A DNA stretch of 64,000 nucleotides from the NCBI RefSeq assembly GCF_000803315.1, contig NZ_JRMH01000001.1, positions 1,674,001 to 1,738,000 of the forward strand, given 5' to 3'. Each line of letters begins with the position of its first letter. The stretch's first letter is position 1. The notes under the pieces were generated by a model, which was given only the letters and a program-made list of their open reading frames with translations, did not search any database and was not told where the DNA came from. A program made the position numbers and the translations under genes. Of this stretch, positions 19,102 to 29,087 are shown piece by piece. This DNA is from Pectobacterium actinidiae. Lineage in GTDB: Bacteria; Pseudomonadota; Gammaproteobacteria; Enterobacterales; Enterobacteriaceae.

Positions 19102-20529
19102 ATGTCATTTGATTCTCTCGGCCTGAGTGCCGATATTCTGCGCGCGATTGACGAGCAGGGTTATCGCGATCCTACTCCCGTTCAGCGTCAGGCGATTCCT
19201 GTCGTGCTGGAAGGGCGCGATTTAATGGCCAGCGCACAAACGGGTACGGGCAAAACGGCGGGCTTTACGCTGCCGTTATTACAATTGCTGACCAGCCGTG
19301 AAGTGCAGCACAAAGGGAAAGGTCGCCGTCCGGTGCGTGCGCTGATCCTGACGCCAACTCGTGAACTGGCCGCACAGATTGATGAAAATGTGAAGGCGTA
19401 CAGCAAGTATCTGAGCCTGCGTTCACTGGTCGTATTCGGTGGGGTGAGCATTAACCCACAGATGATGAAACTGCGCGGTGGCGTAGATATTCTGGTGGCA
19501 ACGCCGGGACGTCTGCTCGATCTGGAACACCAGAACGCCGTTGACCTGTCACAGATTGAAATTCTGGTGCTGGATGAAGCGGACCGTATGCTGGATATGG
19601 GCTTCATTCACGATATTCGCCGTGTGCTGGCGAAGCTGCCTGCTAAACGCCAAAATCTGCTGTTCTCCGCCACCTTCTCTGATGAGATCAAAGCGCTGGC
19701 GAACAAATTGCTGACCAATCCTGCTTCGGTTGAAGTTGTGCGTCGTAATACGCCGTCTGAACTGGTTACGCAACATGTGCATTTTGTTGATAAGCGCCGC
19801 AAGCGTGAACTGCTGTCGCAGTTGATTGGTGAAAATAACTGGCAGCAGGTGCTGGTCTTTACCCGCACCAAACACGGCGCTAACCACCTGGCCGAGCTGC
19901 TGGAAAAAGACGGTATTACTGCCGCTGCTATCCACGGTAATAAAAGTCAGGGAGCGCGTACTCGTGCGCTGGCGAACTTTAAAGATGGCAGCATTCGCGT
20001 ACTGGTCGCAACGGATATCGCTGCGCGTGGTCTGGATATCGATCAGCTGCCGCATGTGGTGAACTATGAGCTGCCAAACGTGCCGGAAGATTACGTTCAC
20101 CGTATCGGCCGTACCGGTCGTGCGGAAGCCACGGGTGAAGCGCTGTCGCTGGTCTGTGTGGATGAACACAAACTGCTGCGTGATATCGAACGCCTGTTGA
20201 AGCGCGAGATTCCGCGTATCGCTATTGAAGGCTACGAGCCGGATCCATCCATTAAGGCGGAACCGATCGTGAATGGTCGTCAGGGCAACCGTGGCGGCGG
20301 TGGTGCACGTAACGGGGCACCTCGCGCGCAGTCTGGTGCGCCGCGCGGTCAGTCCGAGCGCAGTCAGGGCGAACGCCGTCCAGCCGATGGCAATCGCCAG
20401 CCGCGTAAAGCGGGCGGTAATAGCGATAGCCCTTGGGGGGGGAATAAAGGCAATAGCGGGAAAGGCAGTGGCGAAGGCCAGCGCCGCGCACCGCGTCCGC
20501 AAAACCGCAGTAAGCCAGCGGACAAGTAA
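19102..20529 (+). CDS. rhlE: DEAD-box ATP-dependent RNA helicase RhlE
   Basis: The protein has 475 residues. It shows the Q motif ([10 protein letters not shown]), AQTGTGKT (Walker A), [13 protein letters not shown] in [12 protein letters not shown] and HRIGRTGR. From about residue 385 the tail is disordered and rich in Arg, Gly, Asn and Pro with RGG-like steps, which is typical for RNA binding by RhlE. The enzyme remodels RNA in ribosome assembly and cold response. A 268-base leader with a TACAAT -10 like box near 18929 precedes it. In E. coli cecR lies between ybhG and rhlE; here the siderophore operon does. Confidence 0.95.
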   Translation: MSFDSLGLSADILRAIDEQGYRDPTPVQRQAIPVVLEGRDLMASAQTGTGKTAGFTLPLLQLLTSREVQHKGKGRRPVRALILTPTRELAAQIDENVKAYSKYLSLRSLVVFGGVSINPQMMKLRGGVDILVATPGRLLDLEHQNAVDLSQIEILVLDEADRMLDMGFIHDIRRVLAKLPAKRQNLLFSATFSDEIKALANKLLTNPASVEVVRRNTPSELVTQHVHFVDKRRKRELLSQLIGENNWQQVLVFTRTKHGANHLAELLEKDGITAAAIHGNKSQGARTRALANFKDGSIRVLVATDIAARGLDIDQLPHVVNYELPNVPEDYVHRIGRTGRAEATGEALSLVCVDEHKLLRDIERLLKREIPRIAIEGYEPDPSIKAEPIVNGRQGNRGGGGARNGAPRAQSGAPRGQSERSQGERRPADGNRQPRKAGGNSDSPWGGNKGNSGKGSGEGQRRAPRPQNRSKPADK

Positions 20530-20536
20530 AATCGAT

Positions 20537-20563
20537 AGGGAGCCATTGGCTCCCTTTTTTATC
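20537..20563 (+). terminator. Rho-independent terminator of rhlE
   Basis: The stem GGGAGCC / GGCTCCC with an ATT loop is followed by a run of six T, eight bases after the rhlE stop. Confidence 0.9.
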
Positions 20564-20705
20564 GCGTTATTTTGCTGTTGCGGGTTGTGCCGTTTGACGG
20601 CGTGGACGATAGAACATCGCTGCGCCAGATCATGGCAAGTCGATGCCCACTATTTGCGCGAAATTACCATTTGGTTATAATAAAAATTCCAAATGGAGGT
20701 TTGTC

Positions 20706-21149
20706 ATGAAAACATTTAGCTTATCGACGACGCAGACTCGGCCGCCCCGTTTATGGCAGGTGGCCGGATTACACCATTCCGATGGTGTAGCGCTTCTGGG
20801 ACAGATTCGCGAAGGCCTTGAGGGCAATGTTGCTAACCTTATCGCTGACTGGGCGAAGATAACGCAAAGCGACCTGCGTAAAATGTCCGGTATTCCGTCA
20901 ACGACGTTTAGCCGCAGCGTCAAAGCAAGATTTAACGCCGATCAAAGCGAACGGCTAGTGCGTATCATCCGTGTTATCGATCGGGCGGTAGAGCTGTTCG
21001 AAGGTGATAAAGACGACGCTCAAAAATGGTTGAATGAACCTAACAGGGCGCTTGGCGGAAAAATACCAACAGAACTGATGGTATCCGAAACCGGGGCTTA
21101 TGAAGTTATGAAATTGCTCACGCGTCTGGAGCATGGTGTGTACTCTTGA
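20706..21149 (+). CDS. Xre/MbcA/ParS-type antitoxin of a RES toxin-antitoxin pair
   Basis: The protein has 147 residues. A central helix-turn-helix like part (DLRKMSGIPSTTFSRSVKAR) is followed by a C-terminal DUF2384-type domain with DRAVELF, the W-L-N-E-PN segment near residue 114 and a GG-x-P-x-EL motif. These domains in other systems block the RES toxin by reaching into its active site and also bind their own promoter. The ATG at 20706 has a strong GGAGGT. The stop overlaps the toxin start by three bases, the usual antitoxin-first order. Confidence 0.9.
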   Translation: MKTFSLSTTQTRPPRLWQVAGLHHSDGVALLGQIREGLEGNVANLIADWAKITQSDLRKMSGIPSTTFSRSVKARFNADQSERLVRIIRVIDRAVELFEGDKDDAQKWLNEPNRALGGKIPTELMVSETGAYEVMKLLTRLEHGVYS

Positions 21150-21616
21150 TCCTCTATCGGCTGACAAAGACAAAGTATCTTTCTACAGCCTGGACGGGAT
21201 ACGGAGCAAAAGAGGCGGGAGGGCGCTGGAACAGTGTCGGCACCTCGATGGTTTATGTCTCAGAAACCGCATCGCTGACTATGCTGGAGACGCTGGTACA
21301 CCTGCACGCAGCGCAGATCCTGGATTATTACACGCTAATGCGTATCGATGTGCCTGAAGATCAGATTCAGAGTGCCAATATGGCCGAATTGCCAGACAAC
21401 TGGGCTGCTGAGGAAGCACCGCCGGATCTGGCGGTGTACGGTGATGCGTGGATCTTTACCCAAAGTTCTATCGCGTTGCGAGTCCCCAGCGCCCTCTCGC
21501 CCGTAGAATATAACTACCTGTTAAACCCTGAACACCCGGATTTCTACGGGATTATTCAGAGAGTAGAGGTTATACCGTTCCAGTTTGATCGTCGGCTAAA
21601 GCCCGAACGTAAATAA
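21146..21616 (+). CDS. RES-domain toxin (NAD-degrading family)
   Basis: The protein has 156 residues and carries the RES-family blocks: YRLT at residues 4-7, the GGRWNS motif (25-30), YVSETASL, LETLVHL and the late EYNYLLNP segment. Family members such as MbcT and the Pseudomonas putida enzyme split NAD+ and stop growth. All conserved polar residues of these blocks look intact, so the toxin is probably active. The start is TTG at 21146, read in the TTGA overlap with the antitoxin stop; a weak start may keep toxin levels low. Confidence 0.9.
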   Translation: MILYRLTKTKYLSTAWTGYGAKEAGGRWNSVGTSMVYVSETASLTMLETLVHLHAAQILDYYTLMRIDVPEDQIQSANMAELPDNWAAEEAPPDLAVYGDAWIFTQSSIALRVPSALSPVEYNYLLNPEHPDFYGIIQRVEVIPFQFDRRLKPERK

Positions 21617-21676
21617 GGCATACGGCCTGACGAAACCAGCGCTGCGGCTGGCGCAGAAGTCGATGATGTTTTACCG

Positions 21677-21700
21677 AGGCGGACGGATGTCCGCCTTTCT
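21677..21700. terminator. Terminator between the RES toxin and pepT
   Basis: The stem AGGCGGAC (21677-21684) / GTCCGCCT (21689-21696) with a four-base loop is followed by TTCT. The two flanking genes converge here. Confidence 0.75.
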
Positions 21701-21716
21701 CGTTTTCTGAACGCGA

Positions 21717-22946
21717 CTATTTCGCCGCCAGCAGGCATAAATTCAGCGCCACTTCATACGATTTTACAAACGACGGCACGGGTAAAAATTCAAAGCGCGA
21801 GTGGAAATTGTGCGCGCCAGTGAAGAAGTTCGGCGTCAGTAACCCCTTGGCAGACAGCGCGGCACCGTCTGTACCGCCACGCATCGGCGTCACTTTGGGG
21901 TCAATACCCAGCGTGTCCAGTGCGGCAAATAGCAGGTCGATGGCTCGGCGATCGTCAGTGATGGCGTTGCTGATGTTGCTGTAGATGTCGGTGAGGGTGT
22001 AGGTCACGCTGCCTGTTGGGTACTGCGCGCCAATCTTCTCTGCGATCGCGGCGATTTGCTGCTTCCGCTGTTCAAACGTGGTTAAATCAAAATCGCGGAT
22101 GGAGACTTTGAGTGTCGCTTCATTGGCGTTCGCCGTCAGATCGTTAAACCAGACATAGCCCTCGCGTCCCTCCGTGTGCTCTGGCGTCTGATGGCGATCG
22201 AACTGGCTGATAAAGTCATGTGCCATGAGCAACGGGTTAACCAGCACGCCTTTCGCCGACATCGGGTGAGCTGGCACACCGGTAAAGCGAATTTCCGCGG
22301 AAGCCGCATTGAAGTTCTCATACACCACTTCACCCAGTTCGCAGCAGTCGATGGTGTAGGCGAAATCGACATCAAAGCGTTTGAGATCGAGCGCTTTCGC
22401 ACCACGCAGCCCAATCTCTTCATCCGGCACGAAGGCCACGACAATATCGCCGTGCGGCGTCGCGTCGCTCAGGTTTTCCATGAGCGTCATCACCACGGTA
22501 ACGGCAGCCTTGTTGTCCGCGCCGAGTACGCTGGTGCCGTCGCTAAAAATAATGTCCTGCCCGACATACGGTAGAATTTCCGGGTGTTCCGCCGTGCGCA
22601 GCCAGATGTCCTGTTCGGCGTTCAGACACAGATCTTCACCGGTGAAGCGCAACGTTTGCGGGTGAATGTGCGGTGACAGGCCGACGTCAACCGTATCGAT
22701 ATGGGTAATAAAACCGATGCGCGGTGCGGATGGACAGTTACCCGGCTTCACGGCTGTCACGGTGGCGTGCTCATCGATCACGACATCCTGTAGGCCCAGC
22801 GCACGCAGTTCGTCCGCCAGTAGACGCGCCATTTCATGCTGTTCTGGCGTGCTAGGCAACGTTGTCGAACGGGCATCACTTTGGCTGGTGACGGCGAGGT
22901 AACGATAAAAACGCGTGCTGAGCTGATGAGCCAGACTAGCTGTCAT
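21717..22946 (-). CDS. pepT: Peptidase T (tripeptide aminopeptidase)
   Basis: The protein has 409 residues and is a dizinc M20 aminopeptidase that removes the N-terminal residue from tripeptides in the cytoplasm. Metal-site motifs are visible: HIDTVDV near residue 78, GADNKAA near 138, PDEEIG near 173 and the C-terminal GAHNFHSRFE. Length matches E. coli PepT (408). It is divergent from the dppA-like gene, and both deal with peptide use. In Salmonella pepT is induced without oxygen by FNR; I see no clear FNR box in the short shared promoter region. Confidence 0.95.
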   Translation of the reverse strand: MTASLAHQLSTRFYRYLAVTSQSDARSTTLPSTPEQHEMARLLADELRALGLQDVVIDEHATVTAVKPGNCPSAPRIGFITHIDTVDVGLSPHIHPQTLRFTGEDLCLNAEQDIWLRTAEHPEILPYVGQDIIFSDGTSVLGADNKAAVTVVMTLMENLSDATPHGDIVVAFVPDEEIGLRGAKALDLKRFDVDFAYTIDCCELGEVVYENFNAASAEIRFTGVPAHPMSAKGVLVNPLLMAHDFISQFDRHQTPEHTEGREGYVWFNDLTANANEATLKVSIRDFDLTTFEQRKQQIAAIAEKIGAQYPTGSVTYTLTDIYSNISNAITDDRRAIDLLFAALDTLGIDPKVTPMRGGTDGAALSAKGLLTPNFFTGAHNFHSRFEFLPVPSFVKSYEVALNLCLLAAK

Positions 22947-23086
22947 AACGAATCCTTTTTATTCAGTAAAAGCCATAATCGTTATCCTAACGTAGAAATT
23001 ATTTCATTTGAGGGTTTTATTTGTCATTTTATCGTCATGATTTTTATAACGGTGTGGTGGAACATAAATAACAAGCGAGGACAGGA

Positions 23087-24682
23087 ATGAAAAAAGCAGG
23101 AATACGATTGACTCTGGCCACGTTGACGCTGGCGGTCGCCTCTGCGGCCTCGGCGAATACGTTGGTGTACTGCTCGGAAGGATCGCCAGAAAACTTTAAC
23201 CCGCAGCTTTACACCTCTGGCACCAGTGTGGATGCCAGCGCCGTGCCAATCTATAACCGTCTGGTGGATTTCAAAGTTGGCACCACGGAGCTGGTGCCCA
23301 GTCTGGCGGAACGCTGGGACATCAGCGCGGATGGGCGCATCTATACCTTCCATTTACGCAAAGGCGTGAAATTCCAGAGCAATAAATACTTCAAACCTTC
23401 ACGTGATTTTACCGCCGACGACGTTATTTTCTCCTTCATGCGGCAAAAAGATCCGCAGCACCCTTACCACAGCGTCTCGAAAGGAACCTATGCCAATTTT
23501 GAAAGTTTGTCCTTTGGCTCGCTGATCCAGAGCATCGAGAAAGTGGATGACCACACGGTGCGCTTTACGCTCTCCCATGCGGAAGCCCCATTTCTGGCCG
23601 ATTTAGCCTGGTACTTCGCGTCTATCCTCTCTGCGGAATATGCCGATGCCATGCTCAAAGCCGGGACGCCGGAGCGCGTGGATATGGAGCCGATTGGCAC
23701 CGGACCGTTTGAATTAGCGCAGTATCAGAAAGATTCCCGCATTCTGTTTAAGGCGTTCCCCGCTTATTGGGAAGGCAAGGCCAAACTGGACCGGCTGATT
23801 TTCACCATCACGCCGGATGCCTCCGTGCGGTACGCCAAGCTGGAAAAGAATGAGTGTCAGGTTATGCCGTTCCCTAATCCTGCCGACCTGCCGCGTATGA
23901 AAGAGAACAAGGATATCGTGCTGATGCAGAAGCCTGGGTTGAACACCGGTTTCCTGTCGTTCAATACCCAGAAGGCGCCGACGGATAATGTGAAAGTGCG
24001 TCAGGCGTTGACGATGGCGATTAACAAGCCAGCGATTATCGAAGCGGTTTTTCAGGGAACCGGAACGGCGGCGAAAAACCTGCTGCCGCCAGGTGTCTGG
24101 AGTGCCGACAGTGACCTGAAGGATTATGACTACGATCCCGAGAAGGCGAAGGCGTTACTGAAAGAAGCTGGCTTGGCGGAAGGCACCACTATCGAATTGT
24201 GGGCGATGCCAGTGCAGCGTCCGTATAACCCGAACGCCCGTCGGATGTCGGAGATGATTCAGGCCGACTGGGCGAAAGTGGGCGTGCAGGCCAAAATTGT
24301 CACCTTCGAGTGGGGAGAATATCTGAAAAGGGTGAAAGGCGGTGAACATCAGGCCGCATTGATGGGCTGGACAACGGCAACGGGCGATCCTGATAACTTC
24401 TTCGGGCCGCTCTTTACCTGTACGGCGGCTAACGGCGGCTCCAACTCGGCGAAATGGTGTTATGCACCGTTTGATAAACTCATTATCGAAGCGCGCGCTT
24501 CACAGGATCACGAACAGCGTATTGCCCTGTACAAGCAGGCGCAGCAGATGATGCACGATCAGGCACCGGCCGTCATGATTGCGCATTCCACCATCTTTGA
24601 ACCGGTGCGCAAAGAAGTGACGGGATATGAGGTCGACCCGTTCGGTAAGCATATTTTCTATCAGGTCGATGTGAAGAAATAA
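23087..24682 (+). CDS. dppA: Periplasmic dipeptide-binding protein, DppA-like, without adjacent transporter genes
   Basis: The protein has 531 residues. A signal peptide (to about residue 23, SAASA) precedes an SBP_bac_5 fold with LVYCSEGSPENFNPQ at the mature start and the GTGPFELAQYQKDSRI segment, all close to E. coli DppA. DppA captures dipeptides, and haem in some strains, for the DppBCDF importer. Here the next gene is queH on the other strand, so the permease and ATPase genes are not next to it. It may serve a transporter encoded elsewhere or be an extra copy. The start has AGGACAGG just before it. Confidence 0.9.
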   Translation: MKKAGIRLTLATLTLAVASAASANTLVYCSEGSPENFNPQLYTSGTSVDASAVPIYNRLVDFKVGTTELVPSLAERWDISADGRIYTFHLRKGVKFQSNKYFKPSRDFTADDVIFSFMRQKDPQHPYHSVSKGTYANFESLSFGSLIQSIEKVDDHTVRFTLSHAEAPFLADLAWYFASILSAEYADAMLKAGTPERVDMEPIGTGPFELAQYQKDSRILFKAFPAYWEGKAKLDRLIFTITPDASVRYAKLEKNECQVMPFPNPADLPRMKENKDIVLMQKPGLNTGFLSFNTQKAPTDNVKVRQALTMAINKPAIIEAVFQGTGTAAKNLLPPGVWSADSDLKDYDYDPEKAKALLKEAGLAEGTTIELWAMPVQRPYNPNARRMSEMIQADWAKVGVQAKIVTFEWGEYLKRVKGGEHQAALMGWTTATGDPDNFFGPLFTCTAANGGSNSAKWCYAPFDKLIIEARASQDHEQRIALYKQAQQMMHDQAPAVMIAHSTIFEPVRKEVTGYEVDPFGKHIFYQVDVKK

Positions 24683-24696
24683 GACGCAATGAAAAC

Positions 24697-24716
24697 GGCA
24701 CGCCGTAGGGCGTGCC
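24697..24716. terminator. Bidirectional terminator between dppA-like gene and queH
   Basis: The stem GGCACGCC (24697-24704) / GGCGTGCC (24709-24716) has a four-base loop. An AAAA run on its left gives a T-run for the minus strand, so it fits queH best. Confidence 0.7.
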
Positions 24717-24732
24717 TGACTCTGACGTAGCG

Positions 24733-25404
24733 TTACTCGGTTTCATCGCCGTAATACAGCTTACCGATGCGGATAATATCGCGCCCCTGTGATTTGCGAT
24801 GCTTATTGGAATCGCGCAGGGAGTAAATGCAGCCGCAATATTCCTGCTGATAGAAACGTTCGCGCTTGCTGATTTCGATCATCCGTGATGAACCGCCGCC
24901 TTTGCGCCAGTTGTAATCCCAGTAAGCGACGCCAGGATATTTCTGCGCGGCGTTATGGCCACATTCGTTAATCTGCTGCATGTTTTTCCAGCGTGAAATC
25001 CCCAGCGAACTGGAAATGACGCTAAAGCCGTTTTCGGCGGCGTACAGTGCCGTGCGCTCGAAGCGCATATCAAAGCACATGGTGCAACGAATGCCGCGTT
25101 CGGGCTCCCATTCCATGCCTTTGGCACGTTCGAACCAGTTATCCGTGTCGTAATCCGCATCGATGAACGGCACGTTATGCTGTTCGGCGAAGCGGATATT
25201 TTCTTCTTTACGGATCAGGTATTCACGCTGTGGGTGGATATTCGGATTATAAAAGAAAATGGTGTAGTCGATGCCTGAAGCGGTGATGGCTTCCATGACT
25301 TCACCCGAGCAGGGCGCACAGCAGGAGTGCAGCAGCAGTTTGTCGGCATTATTTGGCAAAGAAAGCTGTGGACGTTGCAGCGCGGCGGTTTTGACATTCG
25401 ACAT
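24733..25404 (-). CDS. queH: Epoxyqueuosine reductase QueH
   Basis: The protein has about 223 residues and belongs to the QueH (DUF208) family, which does the last step of queuosine synthesis in tRNA and replaces the unrelated cobalamin-dependent QueG. Iron-sulfur cysteines are clear: HSCCAPCSG near the start, CTMCFD in the middle and YCGC near the end. In-frame ATGs at 25419 and 25464 would extend the protein; I prefer 25404 as the domain begins soon after, but none has a strong ribosome site. It is divergent from dusC, another tRNA modification gene. Confidence 0.9.
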   Translation of the reverse strand: MSNVKTAALQRPQLSLPNNADKLLLHSCCAPCSGEVMEAITASGIDYTIFFYNPNIHPQREYLIRKEENIRFAEQHNVPFIDADYDTDNWFERAKGMEWEPERGIRCTMCFDMRFERTALYAAENGFSVISSSLGISRWKNMQQINECGHNAAQKYPGVAYWDYNWRKGGGSSRMIEISKRERFYQQEYCGCIYSLRDSNKHRKSQGRDIIRIGKLYYGDETE

Positions 25405-25617
25405 AAATAGACTCGTCATACTTCGTTGTGGTCCGCAAGGACGGTGTAGGCACAAATTCGTCACGAATTATTGATGATATGCTCACAAGAGGCAACCTCA
25501 TGGCTCGTCCAGCGTTATCTTTCCCGTTGCGTTCCCCGTACAATACCCCCTAAGATTGCCTGCTTTTTTTGGCCTGACTGGCTGTGATTAACGATCGAAT
25601 GGTTACCGAGTAGCGTT

Positions 25618-26550
25618 ATGCGTGTTCTGCTTGCCCCGATGGAAGGGGTTCTCGACTCATTAGTGCGAGAACTGCTGACTGAAGTAAATGATTATGACCT
25701 GTGCATCACTGAATTTTTACGCGTGGTGGATCAGTGCCTGCCGGTTAAATCCTTTTATCGCCTTTGCCCGGAATTGCACCATGCCAGCCGCACGCCGTCC
25801 GGTACGCTGGTGCGTGTTCAGCTACTGGGGCAATATCCACAGTGGCTGGCGGAAAATGCGGCGCGGGCGGTCGAGCTGGGCTCGTATGGTGTCGATCTCA
25901 ACTGTGGTTGCCCGTCTAAACTGGTGAACGGGAGCGGGGGCGGGGCAACGCTGTTAAAAGATCCTGAGCTGATTTATCAAGGCGCAAAAGCGATGCGTGA
26001 GGCGGTGCCTGCGCATTTGCCGGTCACGGTGAAAATCCGGCTGGGCTGGGATTCTGGCGCTCGCCAGTTTGAAATAGCCGACGCGGTGCAGCAGGCGGGC
26101 GCAAGCGAACTGGCCGTGCATGGCCGCACGAAGGAAGACGGTTACAAGGCGGAATGCATCAACTGGCAGGCGATAGGAGAAATCCGCCAGCGTCTGCGGA
26201 TTCCGGTGATCGCCAATGGCGAAATCTGGGACTGGCAAAGCGCACAGGACTGTATGGCGACAACGGGCTGTGACTCGGTGATGATAGGGCGGGGCGCGCT
26301 GAACGTGCCGAATCTTAGCCGCGTGATTAAGTATAACGAACCGCGTATGCCGTGGCCGGAAGTCATGCTGCTGCTACAAAAATATGTGCGGCTGGAAAAG
26401 CAGGGCGACACGGGGATGTATCACGTCGCACGCATCAAACAGTGGCTCGGCTATTTGCGTAAAGAATACGACGATGCCACTGAATTATTCAGCGAGATCC
26501 GCACGTTGAAGACCTCGGCGGACATCGCACGTGTGATTGGTGAGCCATAA
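25618..26550 (+). CDS. dusC: tRNA-dihydrouridine(16) synthase DusC
   Basis: The protein has 310 residues and is nearly collinear with E. coli DusC (315). It is an FMN TIM barrel with APMEGV at the start, the catalytic cysteine in DLNCGCPSK (near residue 98), the HGRTK motif and a GRGALN phosphate-binding loop. It reduces U16 in the tRNA D-loop using NADPH. It stands alone on the plus strand with queH upstream in the opposite direction. Confidence 0.96.
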   Translation: MRVLLAPMEGVLDSLVRELLTEVNDYDLCITEFLRVVDQCLPVKSFYRLCPELHHASRTPSGTLVRVQLLGQYPQWLAENAARAVELGSYGVDLNCGCPSKLVNGSGGGATLLKDPELIYQGAKAMREAVPAHLPVTVKIRLGWDSGARQFEIADAVQQAGASELAVHGRTKEDGYKAECINWQAIGEIRQRLRIPVIANGEIWDWQSAQDCMATTGCDSVMIGRGALNVPNLSRVIKYNEPRMPWPEVMLLLQKYVRLEKQGDTGMYHVARIKQWLGYLRKEYDDATELFSEIRTLKTSADIARVIGEP

Positions 26551-26680
26551 AGGTTCACCGTTTCTTCACTTCTCTTTTCCACTCTCGTGTTTTCATCACG
26601 CTGTTCAGATTTAACGCATCTCACCGCTTTCCCTCCAGCCTGTCCTTTACTTTACGAATCGGTTGACGGTATAACACACC

Positions 26681-26704
26681 ATCTATCTGGAAGTTTAGAC
26701 GTCT
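26681..26704. promoter_or_regulatory. MetJ operator (Met box) upstream of mmuPM
   Basis: A perfect Met box AGACGTCT (26697-26704) is preceded by two weaker octamers in register, ATCTATCT (26681-26688, four of eight) and GGAAGTTT (26689-26696, five of eight). MetJ with S-adenosylmethionine binds tandem octamers of this kind. The target genes make methionine from S-methylmethionine. Confidence 0.8.
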
Positions 26705-26720
26705 ATAATGAAAGGTCATC

Positions 26721-28133
26721 ATGGAACAACACGCATCAGGCACGGAAGGGCAGTTTAAGCGCACCATGAAAGCTCGCCACTTGGTGATGCTTTCTCTCGG
26801 TGGGGTCATCGGTACCGGCCTGTTTTTCAATACGGGCTACATTATTTCGACGACGGGTGCGGCCGGAACGCTCTTGGCGTATCTGATCGGCGCGCTGGTG
26901 GTGTATCTGGTGATGTTGAGTCTGGGCGAGCTGTCCGTTGCCATGCCGGAAACTGGCGCGTTCCATGTGTATGCTTCCCGCTATCTCAGTCCGGCAACGG
27001 GCTATACCGTAGCGTGGCTATATTGGCTGACGTGGACGGTTGCGTTGGGCTCTAGCCTGACCGCTGCCGGTTTTTGCATGCAGTATTGGTTCCCGCAGGT
27101 GCCGGTCTGGACCTGGTGTTTGCTGTTTTGTGTGCTGATCTATCTGCTGAATATTGTGTCATCCCGCTTCTTTGCCGAAGGGGAGTTCTGGTTCTCTATT
27201 GTTAAAGTCGTCACGATTCTTGCCTTTATTGTGCTCGGTGCTGGCGCGATGTTTGGCTTTATTCCGATGCAGGACGGTTCACCTGCGCCGTTCTTCCAGA
27301 ACATGACTGCGTCTGGCTGGTTTCCACACGGCGGCCTGCCGATTCTGATGACGATGGTGGCGGTGAACTTCGCCTTCTCCGGTACGGAGCTAATCGGCAT
27401 CGCGGCTGGCGAAACCGAGAATCCGCAGAAGGTGGTGCCAATGGCGATTCGTACTACCGTCGCGCGGCTGGTGATCTTCTTTCTGGGGACGGTGCTTGTA
27501 CTGGCGGCGATCATCCCGATGGAAGAAGCGGGTATTGCCAAAAGCCCGTTTGTACTGGTGTTTGAAAAGATTGGTATTCCTTACGCTGCCGACATTTTTA
27601 ATTTCGTGATTTTGACGGCGATCCTGTCGGCGGCTAACTCAGGGCTGTATGCCTCGGGGCGTATGCTGTGGTCGTTGTCTAACGAAGGCACACTACCGCG
27701 CCGTTTTTCTCGCCTGACGCGTCGTGGCATTCCGCTCTTTGCCATTTCTATCAGTATGCTGGGCGGGCTGTTGGCGCTGTTCTCCAGCGTGGTTGCACCG
27801 GATACCGTTTACGTGGCGCTGTCCGCAATTTCCGGCTTTGCTGTCGTGGCGGTGTGGCTGAGCATCTGCGCATCGCACTATATGTTCCGCCGTCACCATG
27901 TCCGCGCGGGAAAACCGCTTTCCGAGCTGCAATATCGTGCCCCTTGGTTCCCGATCACGCCAATTCTTGGCTTCTTGCTGTGCCTGCTGGCCTGCGTCGG
28001 GCTGGCGTTTGACCCAAGCCAGCGAATTGCGCTGTGGTGTGGAATTCCGTTTGTCGCGCTGTGCTACGGTGCTTATTATTTCACGCAGTCAATGAAGAAA
28101 CGTCGATTAACGGGAGTAGAAGACATTGCGTAA
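26721..28133 (+). CDS. mmuP: S-methylmethionine permease MmuP
   Basis: The protein has 470 residues with twelve membrane helices and belongs to the amino acid-polyamine-organocation family. The N-terminal [17 protein letters not shown] motif and the [15 protein letters not shown] motif are typical. Very high similarity to E. coli MmuP (467) and the mmuM gene directly after it set the substrate. S-methylmethionine is abundant in plants, so this suits a plant-associated lifestyle. The start has AAAGG upstream, and the gene overlaps mmuM by eight bases. Confidence 0.95.
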   Translation: MEQHASGTEGQFKRTMKARHLVMLSLGGVIGTGLFFNTGYIISTTGAAGTLLAYLIGALVVYLVMLSLGELSVAMPETGAFHVYASRYLSPATGYTVAWLYWLTWTVALGSSLTAAGFCMQYWFPQVPVWTWCLLFCVLIYLLNIVSSRFFAEGEFWFSIVKVVTILAFIVLGAGAMFGFIPMQDGSPAPFFQNMTASGWFPHGGLPILMTMVAVNFAFSGTELIGIAAGETENPQKVVPMAIRTTVARLVIFFLGTVLVLAAIIPMEEAGIAKSPFVLVFEKIGIPYAADIFNFVILTAILSAANSGLYASGRMLWSLSNEGTLPRRFSRLTRRGIPLFAISISMLGGLLALFSSVVAPDTVYVALSAISGFAVVAVWLSICASHYMFRRHHVRAGKPLSELQYRAPWFPITPILGFLLCLLACVGLAFDPSQRIALWCGIPFVALCYGAYYFTQSMKKRRLTGVEDIA

Positions 28134-29073
28134 AAATACGGTTACCGAAATGCTGGCGACGGCCTCAACGATTGTGCTGGACGGTGCGTTGGCAACCGAA
28201 CTGGAAACGCGCGGCTGTGACTTAACGGATCCGCTGTGGTCGGCGAAAGTGCTGGTTGAAAATCCGGCGCTGATTTATCAGGTTCATCTCGACTATTTCA
28301 ACGCCGGGGCGCAGTGTGCGATTACGGCCAGCTATCAGGCGACGCCGCAAGGGTTTGCGGCGCGCGGGTATAGCGAAGTGGAATCACTGGCGCTGATTGC
28401 CAAGAGCGTACAACTGGCTGCGCAGGCGCGGGAGGATTACCGGCGCGATAATCCGCAGGCTGGCACGCTGCTGGTCGCGGGGTCGGTGGGGCCGTACGGT
28501 GCCTATCTGGCGGATGGTTCGGAGTATCGCGGTGATTATCAACTGCCGCAGGCTGAGATGATGGCGTTTCATCGTCCTCGTATTGCCGCGCTGCATGAGG
28601 CGGGAGCCGATCTACTGGCCTGTGAGACGCTGCCGTCTTTTGCCGAGATAGAGGCGCTGATTGCGCTACTGGCCGAGTTCCCTCAGGCGCAGGCCTGGTT
28701 CTCCTTTACGCTGCGTGATAGCGAGCATCTCAGCGACGGCACGCCATTGCGCACGGTGCTGGCGCGGGTCAACGCCTGTTCGCAGGTGGTCGCTGTGGGG
28801 ATCAACTGCATCGCGCTGGAAAATGTCACGCCTGCGCTGACGCATCTGTCCTCGCTGACAGATTTGCCGTTGGTGGTTTATCCCAATTCCGGCGAGCAGT
28901 ATGATGCGGTAACGAAAACCTGGAGCAGCGCTCACAATGACGTCTGCTCGTTGACCGCGTATTTGCCCGAGTGGCAGGACGCAGGCGCACGCCTGATTGG
29001 CGGCTGTTGCCGAACCACGCCTGCGGATATCGCTGGTATTGCACGCTGCTGCCAACACGAGAGCCAGCACTAA
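28126..29073 (+). CDS. mmuM: Homocysteine S-methyltransferase MmuM
   Basis: The protein has 315 residues. The enzyme moves a methyl group from S-methylmethionine to homocysteine, giving two methionines. The zinc cysteines are in GINCIA and GGCCRTT, and the substrate loop DGALATELE is at the start. The start codon is TTG at 28126, inside mmuP, so translation is probably coupled. Length and motifs match E. coli MmuM (310). Confidence 0.95.
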   Translation: MRKNTVTEMLATASTIVLDGALATELETRGCDLTDPLWSAKVLVENPALIYQVHLDYFNAGAQCAITASYQATPQGFAARGYSEVESLALIAKSVQLAAQAREDYRRDNPQAGTLLVAGSVGPYGAYLADGSEYRGDYQLPQAEMMAFHRPRIAALHEAGADLLACETLPSFAEIEALIALLAEFPQAQAWFSFTLRDSEHLSDGTPLRTVLARVNACSQVVAVGINCIALENVTPALTHLSSLTDLPLVVYPNSGEQYDAVTKTWSSAHNDVCSLTAYLPEWQDAGARLIGGCCRTTPADIAGIARCCQHESQH

Positions 29074-29087
29074 ATAAAGGGGCCGTG

